DNA of 60,229 bases from Brenneria salicis ATCC 15712 = DSM 30166 (GTDB lineage Bacteria; Pseudomonadota; Gammaproteobacteria; Enterobacterales; Enterobacteriaceae), in NCBI RefSeq assembly GCF_003315515.1, contig NZ_QNRY01000020.1, positions 1 to 60,229 of the forward strand. Reading direction: 5' to 3'. The position numbers and the translations under genes are program-made. Numbering within the stretch: position 1 is the first letter of the stretch; each line of letters opens with the position of its first letter. Positions 46,626 through 56,774 of this stretch are shown here, in pieces. The notes beneath the pieces are model-generated. The model saw nothing but the letters and a program-made list of their open reading frames with translations. It searched no databases and was not told where the DNA came from.

Positions 46626-47303
46626 CTACGCTAAAATTTCGCGGGCATAAGCCAGCGCACGCGCAATCACTTCATCGATCGTCATTTCCGTCGAATCCAG
46701 CACTAATGCATTAGCGGCTGGCACTAAAGGCGCGACGGCCCGATTACGGTCACGATCATCCCGTTCCCTTATCTCGGATAAAAGACGCTCAAAGTTAACA
46801 CTAAAGCCCTTCTCCTGCAACTGTAGCATGCGACGTTGCGCACGCTCCTGCGCGCTGGCATCCAGGAAAATCTTCACCGGCGCGTCCGGGAACACCACGG
46901 TTCCCATATCACGGCCATCCGCAATCAGCCCCGGCGCTTCACGAAAAGCCCGCTGCCGCCGCAACAATGCTTCTCGAACCCGGGGGAGCGCCGCGGCTTG
47001 AGAAGCCGTATTGCCGACGGTTTCAGTGCGGATTTCATTGCTGACATCCTCACCTTCCAAAATCACTTTCAACTGCCCGTTTTCCGCCATAAAACGCACA
47101 TCCAGGTGAGATGCCAACGGCACCAGCGCCTCTTCCGACTGAATATCTACGTGATGGTGTAACGCCGCCGAAGCCAGTACGCGGTAAATTGCGCCCGAAT
47201 CCAGCAAATTCCACTGTAAAGCTTCTGCCAGCGCTTTGCACAACGTACCTTTGCCTGCGCCACTCGGTCCGTCAACCGTAATCACCGGTGCAGTCACCGC
47301 CAT
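46626..47303 (-). CDS. cmk: Cytidylate kinase
   Basis: Cmk phosphorylates CMP and dCMP with ATP to keep pyrimidine nucleotides in use. The 225 residues compare with 227 in E. coli. The P-loop GPSGAGKGT lies near residues 12-20, and [14 protein letters not shown] is conserved. AAGGAGAG precedes the ATG. It lies upstream of rpsA, as in E. coli. Confidence 0.97.
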   Translation of the reverse strand: MAVTAPVITVDGPSGAGKGTLCKALAEALQWNLLDSGAIYRVLASAALHHHVDIQSEEALVPLASHLDVRFMAENGQLKVILEGEDVSNEIRTETVGNTASQAAALPRVREALLRRQRAFREAPGLIADGRDMGTVVFPDAPVKIFLDASAQERAQRRMLQLQEKGFSVNFERLLSEIRERDDRDRNRAVAPLVPAANALVLDSTEMTIDEVIARALAYAREILA

Positions 47304-47471
47304 TATTCTCTCCTTTACACTGGGAAATCCCGTTGATGCCGTTTAAGGCATTACGGTGCTTCATTATACGCATCAATAGCGAGAAAGGTTACATTGACGG
47401 GGAAAAATAAGACCACGCCTAATCAGTACCGATCAGGCGCAGGGGGGAAATCCGGCAACACAAGGAAAGCG

Positions 47472-48761
47472 TTACGCCGGTTGGCTCAAACGAGCCAGTT
47501 GTTCGAAGTAGTCCGGGAATGTCTTGGCGGTGCATTTCGGGTCCAGAATGGTGACTGGCGTATCGGACAACGCAACCAGTGAAAAGCACATTGCCATCCG
47601 ATGATCGTTATGCGTCCCGATTTCCACACGCTTCAGCACGGCGGGTGGAGTAATGCGGATATAATCATCACCCTCTTCCACCTCGGCGCCAAGTTTGCGC
47701 AATTCAGTCGCCATGGCCGTCAGGCGATCCGTCTCTTTTACCCGCCAGTTGTAAATATTGCGCAGCGTGGTGGCGCCGCCCTGAGCAAACAACGCGGTTG
47801 TCGCGATAGTCATGGCGGCATCCGGAATATGGTTCATATCCATATCAATGGCATGAAGTTCACCACGCTGACATTCGATATAGTCGTCGCCCCAACGGAT
47901 ATGCGCGCCCATTTTTTCCAGCACATCGGCAAAGCGAATATCCCCTTGCACGCTGTCGCGGCCCACGCCGGTGACACGCACCGTTCCGCCTTTTATCGCG
48001 GCGGCGGCCAGGAAGTAAGACGCGGAGGAGGCATCGCCTTCCACCAGATATTCTCCCGGCGCACGATATTGCTGACGACCGGCGACAAAGAATCGCTGGT
48101 AGCTCTCATTACGCACATCCACGCCGAACGTTTTCATCATGTGCAATGTGATATCAATATACGGTCGGGAAACCAGTTCGCCCTGGATCGTGATCTGCGT
48201 GTCTTGCGCCGCCAGCGGCGCGGTCATCAGCAGCGCGGTGAGAAACTGGCTGGAAACACTGCCGTCAACGCTGATTTCGCCGCCCTGGAAACCACCGCGC
48301 AGACGCAGGGGCGGATAGTTTTCCTGCTCCAGATAATCGATTTTTGCGCCGCCCAGACGTAACGCATCAACCAGATGCCCAATCGGACGTTCTTTCATCC
48401 GTGGCTCTCCGGTGAGCACGATGTCGCCGTCGCTCAGGCACAATGCCGCCGCCAACGGACGCATAGCGGTGCCGGCGTTTCCCAGAAACAGTTCGATCGG
48501 GCGGGCGGTTTTAAACGCGCCGCCCTGCCCCGTAATCTCGCACTCAGTACGATCGGCGGAAAGTTGATAATCCACCCCCAATGCTTGCAATGCATTCAGC
48601 ATATGGCGCACATCGTCGCTATCCAGCAGATTGGTTAATCGGGTTGACCCTTTAGATAAGGCGGCCAGTAAAAGTGCGCGATTCGATACGCTTTTTGAAC
48701 CAGGCAAATTAAGCGTGCCGTTAACCAGTATGATGGGCTGTAGAGTCAGGGATTCCTGCAT
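47472..48761 (-). CDS. aroA: EPSP synthase
   Basis: AroA transfers enolpyruvate from PEP to shikimate-3-phosphate in the shikimate pathway. From 48761 it is 429 residues (E. coli 427). Conserved sites include [26 protein letters not shown] and [17 protein letters not shown]. The N-terminal alignment favours [10 protein letters not shown]; an in-frame ATG at 48770 is possible. Following serC on the same strand, it forms the usual serC-aroA operon. Confidence 0.97.
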   Translation of the reverse strand: MQESLTLQPIILVNGTLNLPGSKSVSNRALLLAALSKGSTRLTNLLDSDDVRHMLNALQALGVDYQLSADRTECEITGQGGAFKTARPIELFLGNAGTAMRPLAAALCLSDGDIVLTGEPRMKERPIGHLVDALRLGGAKIDYLEQENYPPLRLRGGFQGGEISVDGSVSSQFLTALLMTAPLAAQDTQITIQGELVSRPYIDITLHMMKTFGVDVRNESYQRFFVAGRQQYRAPGEYLVEGDASSASYFLAAAAIKGGTVRVTGVGRDSVQGDIRFADVLEKMGAHIRWGDDYIECQRGELHAIDMDMNHIPDAAMTIATTALFAQGGATTLRNIYNWRVKETDRLTAMATELRKLGAEVEEGDDYIRITPPAVLKRVEIGTHNDHRMAMCFSLVALSDTPVTILDPKCTAKTFPDYFEQLARLSQPA

Positions 48762-48790
48762 GCGCAACATATTCTCCAATCGTGAACACA

Positions 48791-48815
48791 AAGCCCCGGT
48801 TTGCCCGGGGTTTTT
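48791..48815. terminator. Hairpin between serC and aroA
   Basis: CCCCGG and CCGGGG form a GC-rich stem with A and T runs at either side. It lies in the 83-base serC-aroA gap, a place where a partial terminator regulates serC readthrough in enterobacteria. Confidence 0.65.
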
Positions 48816-48844
48816 AATCTATCTATAAAAACATCATCAGGCCA

Positions 48845-49930
48845 TTAGCCGTGACGACGCGCAAAGTCAGCCATGAAATCGGTCAGCGCCTTGACGCCAT
48901 CAATTGGCATTGCGTTATAAATGGACGCCCGCATACCGCCAACGACACGGTGTCCCTTCAGCGCGTGCAGGCCCGCGGCATGCGCTTCTTCAAGAAACAC
49001 GTTATCCAGCGCGGCATCGGCCAGCAGGAACGGGACGTTCATCCGGGAGCGGTTGGCGCTTGCGACATCATTGCGGTAGAAATCGCTGTCATCAATCACG
49101 CCATAAAGCAGATTGGCTTTATCGCGGTTGCGTTTTTCCATTTCAACCAGTCCCCCCTGCTCCTTCAGCCATTTGAAGACCATACCGGAGAGATACCAGG
49201 CGAATGTCGGCGGCGTGTTAAACATGGAGCCATTATCAGCCAGAATCTGATAATTCAGGATGGAAGGCAATTCAGGACGCGCGTTGCCCAGCAAATCATC
49301 TCGAACAATGACCAGCGTCAGTCCCGCCGGACCGATGTTTTTTTGCGCGCCGGCATAGATGACGCCATAACGACTGACATCAATGGGACGTGACAAAATG
49401 CTGGATGAGAAGTCCGCCACGACAATTTTGTCGCCGAAATCCGGTTCTTCTTCAATCGCTACGCCATCAATGGTTTCATTCGGGCAATAATGTACGAACG
49501 CGGCTTCATCTGATATCTGCCATTCACGCATTGGCTTCACGGCACGCAGGCCATCGACACGTGTTTTCACATCAATGACGTTGGGAGTACAGTATTTTTC
49601 CGCTTCGCTAACCGCACTGTGCGCCCAGTAGCCGCAGTCGATGTAATCGGCCTGCGTCTTGTCTCCCAGCAGGTTAAGCGGTACGGCGGCGAACTGCGCT
49701 CTGGCGCCGCCATGACAAAACAGCACTTTGTAGTTGGAGGGGATTTTCAGCAAATCTCGCAGATCTTGTTCGGACTCAGCCGCAACCTGCATAAACTCTT
49801 TGCTACGGTGGCTGATTTCCATTACCGATGTACCCAGACCATGCCAGTTACATAATTCCTGTTCAGCGCGACGTAATACTTCCACCGGCAGCATAGCTGG
49901 ACCGGCGCTAAAATTAAAAATCTGAGTCAT
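48845..49930 (-). CDS. serC: Phosphoserine aminotransferase
   Basis: SerC makes phosphoserine from 3-phosphohydroxypyruvate and serves pyridoxal phosphate synthesis as well. The 361 residues compare with 362 in E. coli. The PLP lysine lies in [13 protein letters not shown], and the N-terminus [15 protein letters not shown] is typical. GAGGGGA precedes the ATG. It is the first gene of the serC-aroA operon. Confidence 0.97.
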   Translation of the reverse strand: MTQIFNFSAGPAMLPVEVLRRAEQELCNWHGLGTSVMEISHRSKEFMQVAAESEQDLRDLLKIPSNYKVLFCHGGARAQFAAVPLNLLGDKTQADYIDCGYWAHSAVSEAEKYCTPNVIDVKTRVDGLRAVKPMREWQISDEAAFVHYCPNETIDGVAIEEEPDFGDKIVVADFSSSILSRPIDVSRYGVIYAGAQKNIGPAGLTLVIVRDDLLGNARPELPSILNYQILADNGSMFNTPPTFAWYLSGMVFKWLKEQGGLVEMEKRNRDKANLLYGVIDDSDFYRNDVASANRSRMNVPFLLADAALDNVFLEEAHAAGLHALKGHRVVGGMRASIYNAMPIDGVKALTDFMADFARRHG

Positions 49931-50219
49931 TTCCCCTCACCACATCTGAAAAATTGCGACTGTATTATCACCCGCGTCCTAAACACGTTGGTTATAAATT
50001 CAACGCGGTTTAACGCCTTGTCATACCCTGCATCGGTTTTATCATTCGTCACTCCTGGCTGCAATGCTTATTACTCTCCGTGCATTAAAACTCGCAGGTA
50101 AACAAAGCATCATCGATCCATCAAACGCACGCTGTTATCAACGTGTAGAGAATAAATAGAGTCCGGGTTAAAAAGCCCGTATTATGCCCCTCCTGTTATT
50201 ACTTCACTAAGTGAAAACC

Positions 50220-51983
50220 ATGAGCCAAACATTTATCCCAGGCAAAGACGCCGCCCTGGAAGATTCCATCGCCCGTTTTCAACAACAACTCCAAGACCTG
50301 GGGTTCAACATCGAAGAAGCCTCCTGGCTGAATCCGGTGCCGAATGTCTGGTCCGTGCATATTCGCGATCGTGAATGTCCGCTGTGTTTCACCAATGGTA
50401 AAGGTGCCAGCAAGAAAGCTGCGCTGGCCTCGGCGTTGGGTGAATATTTCGAACGTCTGTCGACTAACTATTTTTTTGCTGATTTCTATCTTGGCAAAAC
50501 CATTGCGAATAGTGAATTCGTTCATTATCCGAATGAAAAATGGTTCGCCATTCCAGCGGATAATTCGCTGCCGGAAGGTATTCTTGATGCGCGCTTGCGC
50601 GAGTTCTACGATCCAGAACAAACGCTTGGCGCCAGCGACCTGATCGACCTGCAATCCGGTAATGAGGCGCGAGGTATCTGTGCCCTGCCGTTCACGCGCC
50701 AGTCTGATCAGCAAACCGTATATATTCCGATGAACATCATCGGCAATCTCTATGTTTCCAATGGCATGTCGGCGGGCAATACCGCCAGTGAAGCCCGAGT
50801 TCAGGGGTTATCAGAAGTTTTCGAGCGCAGTATCAAAAACCGTATCATTGCCGAATCCATCAGCCTGCCGGCAATTCCGCAAGCGATATTGAACCGTTAT
50901 CCGGGCGTCGTCGAAGCCATTGCCACGCTGGAAAAAGAGGGTTTTCCGATTTTTGCCTACGACGCGTCGCTGGGTGGAAAATATCCGGTAATTTGCGTGG
51001 TATTATTTAACCCGGCAAACGGTACCTGTTTCGCTTCGTTCGGCGCGCATCCTGATTTTGGCGTGGCGCTTGAACGCACCGTGACCGAACTGTTACAAGG
51101 GCGCGGACTGAAAGATCTGGATGTTTTCACGCCGCCGACCTTTGATGATGAAGAAGTGGCGGAACACGCGAATCTGGAAACCCATTTTATTGACTCAAGC
51201 GGTCTGATCTCTTGGGATATGTTCAAAAAACAGGCCGATTATCCCTTCGTCGACTGGCGTTTCAGCGGCACCACGAAAGAAGAATTCGCTACCCTGATGG
51301 CGATTTTCCAACAGGAAGATAAAGAAGTTTACATCGCTGACTATGAGCATCTGTCCGTTTACGCTTGTCGTATCCTGGTTCCAGGCGTGTCGGACATTTA
51401 TCCCGCGGAAGACCTGGTGTTGGCAAACAACAACATGGGCGCGCATCTGCGCGAAACGCTGCTTGCGCTGCCAGACAGCCAATGGGAAAAAGAAACCTAT
51501 CTGGCGTTGATCCAACAACTGGATGACGAAAGCCTGGATGATTTCACTCGCGTGCGCGAATTATTGGGTATCGCCACCGGCAAGGATAACGGCTGGTTCA
51601 CGCTTCGAGTCGGCGAGTTAAAAGCGATGCTGGCGCTGGCTGGCGGCGATCTGGAACAGGCATTGATCTGGACCGAATGGACGCAGGACTTCAACGATTC
51701 CGTCTTTACGCCGCAACGCAGGAATTATTATCGTTGTTTGCAAACACTGTTGCTGTTGGCGATGGAGCCGGAGCGCGAACCATCCGAATACGAGGACGCT
51801 TTTGTCAAAATGTATGGACGCGAAACCGTCGATGCCGCCAGCGCTGCCATCAATGGCGAACAATGCTTTTACGGCCTTTTCGCGGTGGATGATAATTTCA
51901 CCACGTTGCCAGCCCACCAGTCGCTGCTGGCGGTTTACGAAAAGCTACAGCGCGCAAAACGTCAGTACTGGCAAGGTAAATAG
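50220..51983 (+). CDS. ycaO: YcaO, ATP-dependent cyclodehydratase-like protein
   Basis: YcaO proteins activate amide groups with ATP; the E. coli protein has been linked to RimO-dependent beta-methylthiolation of ribosomal protein S12. The 587 residues match E. coli (586). The ATP-binding segment FERLSTNYFFADF, SAGNTASEARVQGLSEVFER and RTVTELLQGRGLKDLDVF are conserved. It carries the C-terminal TPR-like extension of E. coli YcaO rather than a peptide-natural-product cluster; no precursor peptide is nearby. The ATG at 50220 matches the family start; a GTG at 50211 lies upstream. Confidence 0.93.
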   Translation: MSQTFIPGKDAALEDSIARFQQQLQDLGFNIEEASWLNPVPNVWSVHIRDRECPLCFTNGKGASKKAALASALGEYFERLSTNYFFADFYLGKTIANSEFVHYPNEKWFAIPADNSLPEGILDARLREFYDPEQTLGASDLIDLQSGNEARGICALPFTRQSDQQTVYIPMNIIGNLYVSNGMSAGNTASEARVQGLSEVFERSIKNRIIAESISLPAIPQAILNRYPGVVEAIATLEKEGFPIFAYDASLGGKYPVICVVLFNPANGTCFASFGAHPDFGVALERTVTELLQGRGLKDLDVFTPPTFDDEEVAEHANLETHFIDSSGLISWDMFKKQADYPFVDWRFSGTTKEEFATLMAIFQQEDKEVYIADYEHLSVYACRILVPGVSDIYPAEDLVLANNNMGAHLRETLLALPDSQWEKETYLALIQQLDDESLDDFTRVRELLGIATGKDNGWFTLRVGELKAMLALAGGDLEQALIWTEWTQDFNDSVFTPQRRNYYRCLQTLLLLAMEPEREPSEYEDAFVKMYGRETVDAASAAINGEQCFYGLFAVDDNFTTLPAHQSLLAVYEKLQRAKRQYWQGK

Positions 51984-52283
51984 CATCCGTCTTGCGGGCG
52001 GATATTAACGATGCGGCATGTGAAAACAGCATGCCGCGCACATGTTCACCATCAAAATAACTCAATACCCCTTATTTATTAAGGGATATCTGATTAGTGA
52101 TAAGCATTTATCCGCCAATTGCATAATAAAAAATGTTATTAAATGGTAGATAATTAATTAAATTACATTGCGAGCACGGAATTAAAATTACACAAAACAT
52201 TATTTTTATTAACGTCAAATCAGGTAGTGACCTTCGAGCTTTAAAATCTTTACGTAAAGATTAAAATATTTTTTTATTTTGTA

Positions 52284-52296
52284 AATCAACAAATTA
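52284..52296 (+). promoter_or_regulatory. Candidate IHF site upstream of focA
   Basis: AATCAACAAATTA fits the WATCAANNNNTTR consensus at every fixed position. The flanking bases are A/T-rich, as IHF sites often are. The E. coli focA-pfl promoter is IHF-dependent; binding here is inferred. Confidence 0.4.
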
Positions 52297-52349
52297 AGCA
52301 GATAAAACAGCATTTATGACGTACCGGAACCGCAGCTAGTTTCGCTCAA

Positions 52350-52364
52350 TATGATCCACATCAA
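52350..52364 (+). promoter_or_regulatory. FNR-like site upstream of focA
   Basis: TATGATCCACATCAA matches TTGAT-N4-ATCAA with one mismatch, suggesting anaerobic activation. Its placement relative to the TATACT hexamer is closer than a normal class II site, so a different start site may be used. Confidence 0.45.
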
Positions 52365-52425
52365 ATTTTGCCGTATACTGCTTTGTTATTATTTCGATGC
52401 TGATAATTTTTAAGAGAGAGTTAGT

Positions 52426-53283
52426 GTGAAAGCTGACAACCCCTTTACGCTATTACTGCCGGCTGCAATGGCGAAAGTCGCCGAAGATGCCGGTGTCTAT
52501 AAAGCAACAAAACACCCGTGGACCACTTTTTATTTGGCAATTACTGCTGGCGTGTTTATTTCGATTGCCTTTGTCTTTTATATAACATCGACTACGGGTA
52601 CTTCAACGATACCTTTCGGCATTGCCAAATTGATCGGTGGGGTTTGCTTCTCTCTGGGGTTAATGCTGGTTGTGGTTTGCGGCGCGGACTTATTCACTTC
52701 CACCGTACTAATCGTGATCGCCAAGGCGAGTGGACGAATCACCTGGAAGCAACTAGCATTTAACTGGGTCAATGTCTATATCGGCAATCTGATTGGCGCA
52801 TTGTTTTTTGTCGCCCTTATCTGGTTCTCAGGCGAGCATATGGTCGCTAACGGCGCCTGGGGACTCAATGTTCTGCAAACATCTGAACACAAACTTGAGC
52901 ACACGTTTGTCGAAGCGCTTTCCCTCGGCATTTTGGCAAATCTGATGGTCTGTCTGGCTGTATGGATGAGCTATTCTGGTCGTACTCTCACTGACAAAAT
53001 GTTTGCGATGATTTTACCGGTCGCAATGTTTGTCGCCAGCGGTTTTGAGCACAGCATCGCGAATATGTTCATGATCCCGATGGGGATCGTGATCAAGAAT
53101 TTCGCGGCGCCGGAATTCTGGCAGGGCATCGGCATGGTGCCGTCTCAGTTTGAACATTTAACCGTCGGCAACTTCATTATCGACAATCTAATTCCCGTAA
53201 CGATTGGGAACATCATTGGTGGTGGTTTGCTGGTAGGTTTAACATACTGGGTAATTTATTTGCGCGGGGGAGATAAGCACTAA
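52426..53283 (+). CDS. focA: Formate channel FocA
   Basis: FocA is a pentameric inner-membrane formate/nitrite family channel that exports and imports formate in fermentation. The 285 residues equal E. coli. Six membrane helices are predicted, and the conserved histidine loop lies in NLMVCLAVWMSYSG through MFVASGFEHSIANM. The start codon is GTG, as in E. coli, with AGAGAG upstream. pflB follows 57 bases later. Confidence 0.97.
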   Translation: MKADNPFTLLLPAAMAKVAEDAGVYKATKHPWTTFYLAITAGVFISIAFVFYITSTTGTSTIPFGIAKLIGGVCFSLGLMLVVVCGADLFTSTVLIVIAKASGRITWKQLAFNWVNVYIGNLIGALFFVALIWFSGEHMVANGAWGLNVLQTSEHKLEHTFVEALSLGILANLMVCLAVWMSYSGRTLTDKMFAMILPVAMFVASGFEHSIANMFMIPMGIVIKNFAAPEFWQGIGMVPSQFEHLTVGNFIIDNLIPVTIGNIIGGGLLVGLTYWVIYLRGGDKH

Positions 53284-53340
53284 GGTGCTATCGACCGCAA
53301 CACCGGGTTCTAAGAAATCCATATCAAAGGTAGGTGTAAA

Positions 53341-55623
53341 ATGACCGATCTAAATGAAAAACTGGCCAATGCGTGGGAAGGATTTAATAAAGGCGAATGG
53401 CAGGACAGCGTAAACGTTCGTGACTTTATCCAGAAAAATTATACGCCGTATGAAGGTGACGAGTCTTTCCTGGCTGGCGCAACCAAAGCAACCACAGTGA
53501 TGTGGGATAGCGTTATGGAAGGTATCAAACAGGAAAACCGCACCCTCGCGCCTGTTGATTTTGATACCAATATCGCCGCTACCATCGTTTCTCATGATGC
53601 CGGCTATATCAACCAGGACCTGGAAAAAATCGTTGGTCTGCAAACCGAAGCCCCGCTGAAACGTGCGCTGATCCCATTCGGCGGCATCAAAATGGTTGAA
53701 GGTTCCTGCAAGGTTTATGGCCGTGAACTGGATCCTCAACTGGAAAAAATCTTCACCGAATACCGTAAAACACATAACCAGGGCGTATTTGACGTTTACA
53801 CGCCCGATATCCTGCGCTGCCGTAAATCAGGCGTTCTGACGGGTCTGCCCGATGCTTATGGTCGTGGCCGCATCATCGGCGACTATCGTCGCGTAGCGCT
53901 GTACGGTATCGACTACCTGATGAAAGACAAGTTTGCCCAGTTCACTTCTCTGCAATCCAAACTGGAAAACGGCGAAGATCTGGAAGCAACTATCCGTCTG
54001 CGTGAAGAAATCGCCGATCAGCATCATGCGCTGTCTCAAATCAAAGAAATGGCCGCTAAATATGGTTGTGACATTTCCGGCCCGGCGAAAACGGCGCAAG
54101 AAGCCGTACAGTGGACCTACTTCGGCTACCTGGCCGCGGTGAAATCGCAGAACGGCGCGGCAATGTCTTTTGGTCGTGTATCCACTTTCCTGGATATCTA
54201 TTTAGAACGCGATCTGCAAGCGGGCAAAATCACTGAGGAAGAAGCTCAGGAACTAATTGATCATCTGGTCATGAAACTGCGTATGGTGCGTTTCTTGCGT
54301 ACCCCTGAGTATGATGAGTTGTTCTCCGGCGATCCGATCTGGGCAACCGAATCTCTGGCTGGTATGGGTGTTGATGGCCGTACACTAGTTACCAAAAGCA
54401 GCTTCCGTTTCCTGAACACCCTGTACACCATGGGGCCGTCTCCTGAACCGAACATGACCATCCTGTGGTCTGAAAAACTGCCGCTGAACTTTAAAAAATA
54501 CGCGGCCAAAGTCTCCATCGATACCTCTTCTCTGCAATACGAGAATGATGATTTGATGCGCCCTGACTTCAACAACGATGACTACGCCATTGCCTGTTGC
54601 GTAAGCCCGATGGTGGTGGGTAAGCAAATGCAGTTCTTCGGCGCCCGTGCAAACCTGGCTAAAACCATGCTGTATGCCATCAACGGCGGCATGGACGAAA
54701 AAATGAAAATGCAGGTTGGCCCGAAATCCGAACCGATTAAAAGCGAAGTGCTGGATTTCGATGAAGTGATGGAGCGTATGGATCACTTCATGGATTGGTT
54801 GGCTAAGCAGTATGTCACCGCGTTGAACATCATTCACTACATGCATGACAAGTACAGCTACGAAGCATCACTGATGGCGCTGCATGATCGGGACGTATTC
54901 CGTACCATGGCATGCGGTATCGCTGGTCTGTCTGTCGCTGCTGACTCCCTGTCGGCCATCAAGTATGCCAAAGTTAAACCTATCCGCGACGAAGACGGTC
55001 TGGCGATTGACTTTGACATTGAAGGCGAATACCCGCAGTTCGGCAATAACGACGCCCGCGTCGATGATCTGGCTTGCGATCTGGTTGAGCGTTTCATGAA
55101 GAAAATTCAAAAATTGACAACCTATCGTGGCGCAACGCCAACTCAGTCTGTGCTAACCATCACCTCAAACGTGGTATATGGCAAGAAAACTGGTAACACG
55201 CCTGATGGACGTCGTTCCGGCGCGCCATTCGGACCGGGCGCCAACCCGATGCATGGACGTGATCAGAAAGGCGCGGTTGCCTCTCTGACCTCGGTTGCCA
55301 AGCTGCCGTTCGCCTACGCGAAAGATGGTATTTCCTATACCTTCTCTATCGTGCCGAATGCCTTGGGTAATGATGATGACGTTCGTAAAGCCAATCTCGC
55401 CGGCCTGATGGATGGTTATTTCCACCACGAAGCCAGCATTGAAGGCGGTCAGCATCTGAACGTTAACGTGATGAACCGTGAAATGCTGCTTGATGCCATG
55501 GAAAACCCGGAAAAATATCCGCAGTTGACCATCCGCGTATCCGGTTATGCTGTGCGTTTCAACTCTTTGACCAAAGAGCAACAGCAAGACGTAATCACTC
55601 GTACTTTCACTCAGTCACTGTAA
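53341..55623 (+). CDS. pflB: Pyruvate formate-lyase
   Basis: PflB converts pyruvate and CoA to acetyl-CoA and formate under anaerobic conditions by a glycyl radical. The 760 residues equal E. coli. The catalytic cysteine pair is in IACCVSPM at residues 419-420 with Met counted, and the radical glycine in RVSGYAVRF near residue 735. It is strongly biased in codons, fitting high expression, and is followed by a terminator before pflA. Confidence 0.99.
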   Translation: MTDLNEKLANAWEGFNKGEWQDSVNVRDFIQKNYTPYEGDESFLAGATKATTVMWDSVMEGIKQENRTLAPVDFDTNIAATIVSHDAGYINQDLEKIVGLQTEAPLKRALIPFGGIKMVEGSCKVYGRELDPQLEKIFTEYRKTHNQGVFDVYTPDILRCRKSGVLTGLPDAYGRGRIIGDYRRVALYGIDYLMKDKFAQFTSLQSKLENGEDLEATIRLREEIADQHHALSQIKEMAAKYGCDISGPAKTAQEAVQWTYFGYLAAVKSQNGAAMSFGRVSTFLDIYLERDLQAGKITEEEAQELIDHLVMKLRMVRFLRTPEYDELFSGDPIWATESLAGMGVDGRTLVTKSSFRFLNTLYTMGPSPEPNMTILWSEKLPLNFKKYAAKVSIDTSSLQYENDDLMRPDFNNDDYAIACCVSPMVVGKQMQFFGARANLAKTMLYAINGGMDEKMKMQVGPKSEPIKSEVLDFDEVMERMDHFMDWLAKQYVTALNIIHYMHDKYSYEASLMALHDRDVFRTMACGIAGLSVAADSLSAIKYAKVKPIRDEDGLAIDFDIEGEYPQFGNNDARVDDLACDLVERFMKKIQKLTTYRGATPTQSVLTITSNVVYGKKTGNTPDGRRSGAPFGPGANPMHGRDQKGAVASLTSVAKLPFAYAKDGISYTFSIVPNALGNDDDVRKANLAGLMDGYFHHEASIEGGQHLNVNVMNREMLLDAMENPEKYPQLTIRVSGYAVRFNSLTKEQQQDVITRTFTQSL

Positions 55624-55654
55624 TTTCCCTGACTGTCTGAAAGGGCGTAAAATA

Positions 55655-55683
55655 AAGGCTCCACGACTGTGGGGCCTTTTTCT
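55655..55683 (+). terminator. Terminator of pflB
   Basis: AGGCTCCAC and GTGGGGCCT pair with one wobble, followed by TTTTT, 32 bases past the pflB stop. Confidence 0.8.
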
Positions 55684-55886
55684 CACATAGTAAACTAGTT
55701 TTGCCAGCCCGCTATACGACGCCCTATCGCAGCATCGGTGGATGGCTGGCAAAATAGATTCGACTCAGCATCTAATCAACGGCCATGCCGCCGTCATGTA
55801 TTGACTGACAGAATGTCAGACGGGCTTCTGATGACTGAGCTTATAAAGACCGCTATTGATCGGTCAAACTTGGAGAAAACCTCGCA

Positions 55887-56627
55887 ATGTCAACAATCGG
55901 TCGCATCCATTCCTTTGAATCATGCGGAACGGTAGATGGTCCCGGCATCCGCTTCATCGTTTTTTTTCAAGGTTGTCTGATGCGCTGCTTGTACTGCCAC
56001 AATCGGGATACCTGGGATACACACGGCGGCAAAGAAATTACTGTCGAAGAATTAATGAAAGAGGTTGTGACCTATCGCCATTTTATGAATGCCTCTGGCG
56101 GCGGAGTGACGGCTTCAGGCGGAGAAGCGATTCTTCAGGCGGAATTCGTGCGTGACTGGTTTCGCGCCTGTCGGGAAGAAGGCATTAATACCTGTCTGGA
56201 TACCAATGGTTTTGTGCGTCGTTATGAACCGGTCATTGATGAGTTGCTGGACGTTAGCGACCTTGTCATGCTTGATTTGAAACAGATGAACGACGATATC
56301 CACCAAAATCTGGTTGGCGTGTCAAACCATCGCACGCTGGATTTCGCCCGCTATCTGGCAAAACGTAATCAACGCACCTGGATCCGTTATGTCGTGGTTC
56401 CGGGGTGGTCTGATGACGATAAATCGGCACACCTGCTGGGTGAGTTCACCAAAGATATGTCCAATATCGAAAAAATTGAATTGCTGCCCTATCACGAACT
56501 CGGCAAACATAAATGGATCGCCATGGGCGAAGAGTACAAGCTGGACGGCGTCCAACCGCCCAAGGCTGACACCATGGATCGCGTCAAGGCTATTCTGGAA
56601 AGCTACGGGCATAAAGTCATGTATTGA
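55887..56627 (+). CDS. pflA: Pyruvate formate-lyase activating enzyme
   Basis: PflA is a radical SAM enzyme that puts the glycyl radical on PflB. The 246 residues equal E. coli. The 4Fe-4S cluster cysteines are C30, C34 and C37 in [12 protein letters not shown], and the SAM-binding GGE is in VTASGGEAI. It lies 263 bases after pflB beyond a terminator, so it is probably also expressed from its own promoter. Confidence 0.97.
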   Translation: MSTIGRIHSFESCGTVDGPGIRFIVFFQGCLMRCLYCHNRDTWDTHGGKEITVEELMKEVVTYRHFMNASGGGVTASGGEAILQAEFVRDWFRACREEGINTCLDTNGFVRRYEPVIDELLDVSDLVMLDLKQMNDDIHQNLVGVSNHRTLDFARYLAKRNQRTWIRYVVVPGWSDDDKSAHLLGEFTKDMSNIEKIELLPYHELGKHKWIAMGEEYKLDGVQPPKADTMDRVKAILESYGHKVMY

Positions 56628-56662
56628 TGCCAGCCATGGCTGCCGTTACACCTTGGTGTTTT

Positions 56663-56717
56663 AAAAAACATTGGTTTTTCAAGAAAACATTGATGTCTCA
56701 AAACCATTAGTATCTAA
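56663..56717. repeat. Degenerate 19-bp tandem repeats
   Basis: Three successive units, AAAAAACATTGGTTTTTCA, AGAAAACATTGATGTCTCA and AAACCATTAGTATCTAA, share an AAA-CATT-G/A-T-TC core at about 19-base spacing. They lie downstream of pflA. Confidence 0.55.
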
Positions 56718-56735
56718 AACACTCGTCAGCAATTA

Positions 56736-56772
56736 TATGGTCCATCAGCCTTGTCAGGGATGATGGACCATA
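56736..56772. terminator. Perfect 12-bp stem-loop between pflA and the accessory operon
   Basis: TATGGTCCATCA and TGATGGACCATA pair perfectly around a 13-base loop. It lies at the convergent ends of pflA and the hydantoinase-like gene, overlapping neither. T tracts are absent, so its role as a terminator is uncertain. Confidence 0.6.
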
Positions 56773-56774
56773 CG

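Larger units (their letters stand above)
51984..52425 (+). promoter_or_regulatory. focA-pflB promoter region
   Basis: These 442 bases are strongly A/T-rich and hold no gene I recognise. They contain a candidate IHF site and an FNR-like site described below, and a TATACT hexamer at 52374-52379. E. coli focA-pflB has several anaerobic promoters under FNR, ArcA and IHF in the same place. Confidence 0.6.

Noticed and set aside
45202..46650. A 482-codon open frame antisense to rpsA
   Set aside because: It mirrors the strongly biased codons of rpsA, has no family features and crosses into cmk; it is a shadow frame.
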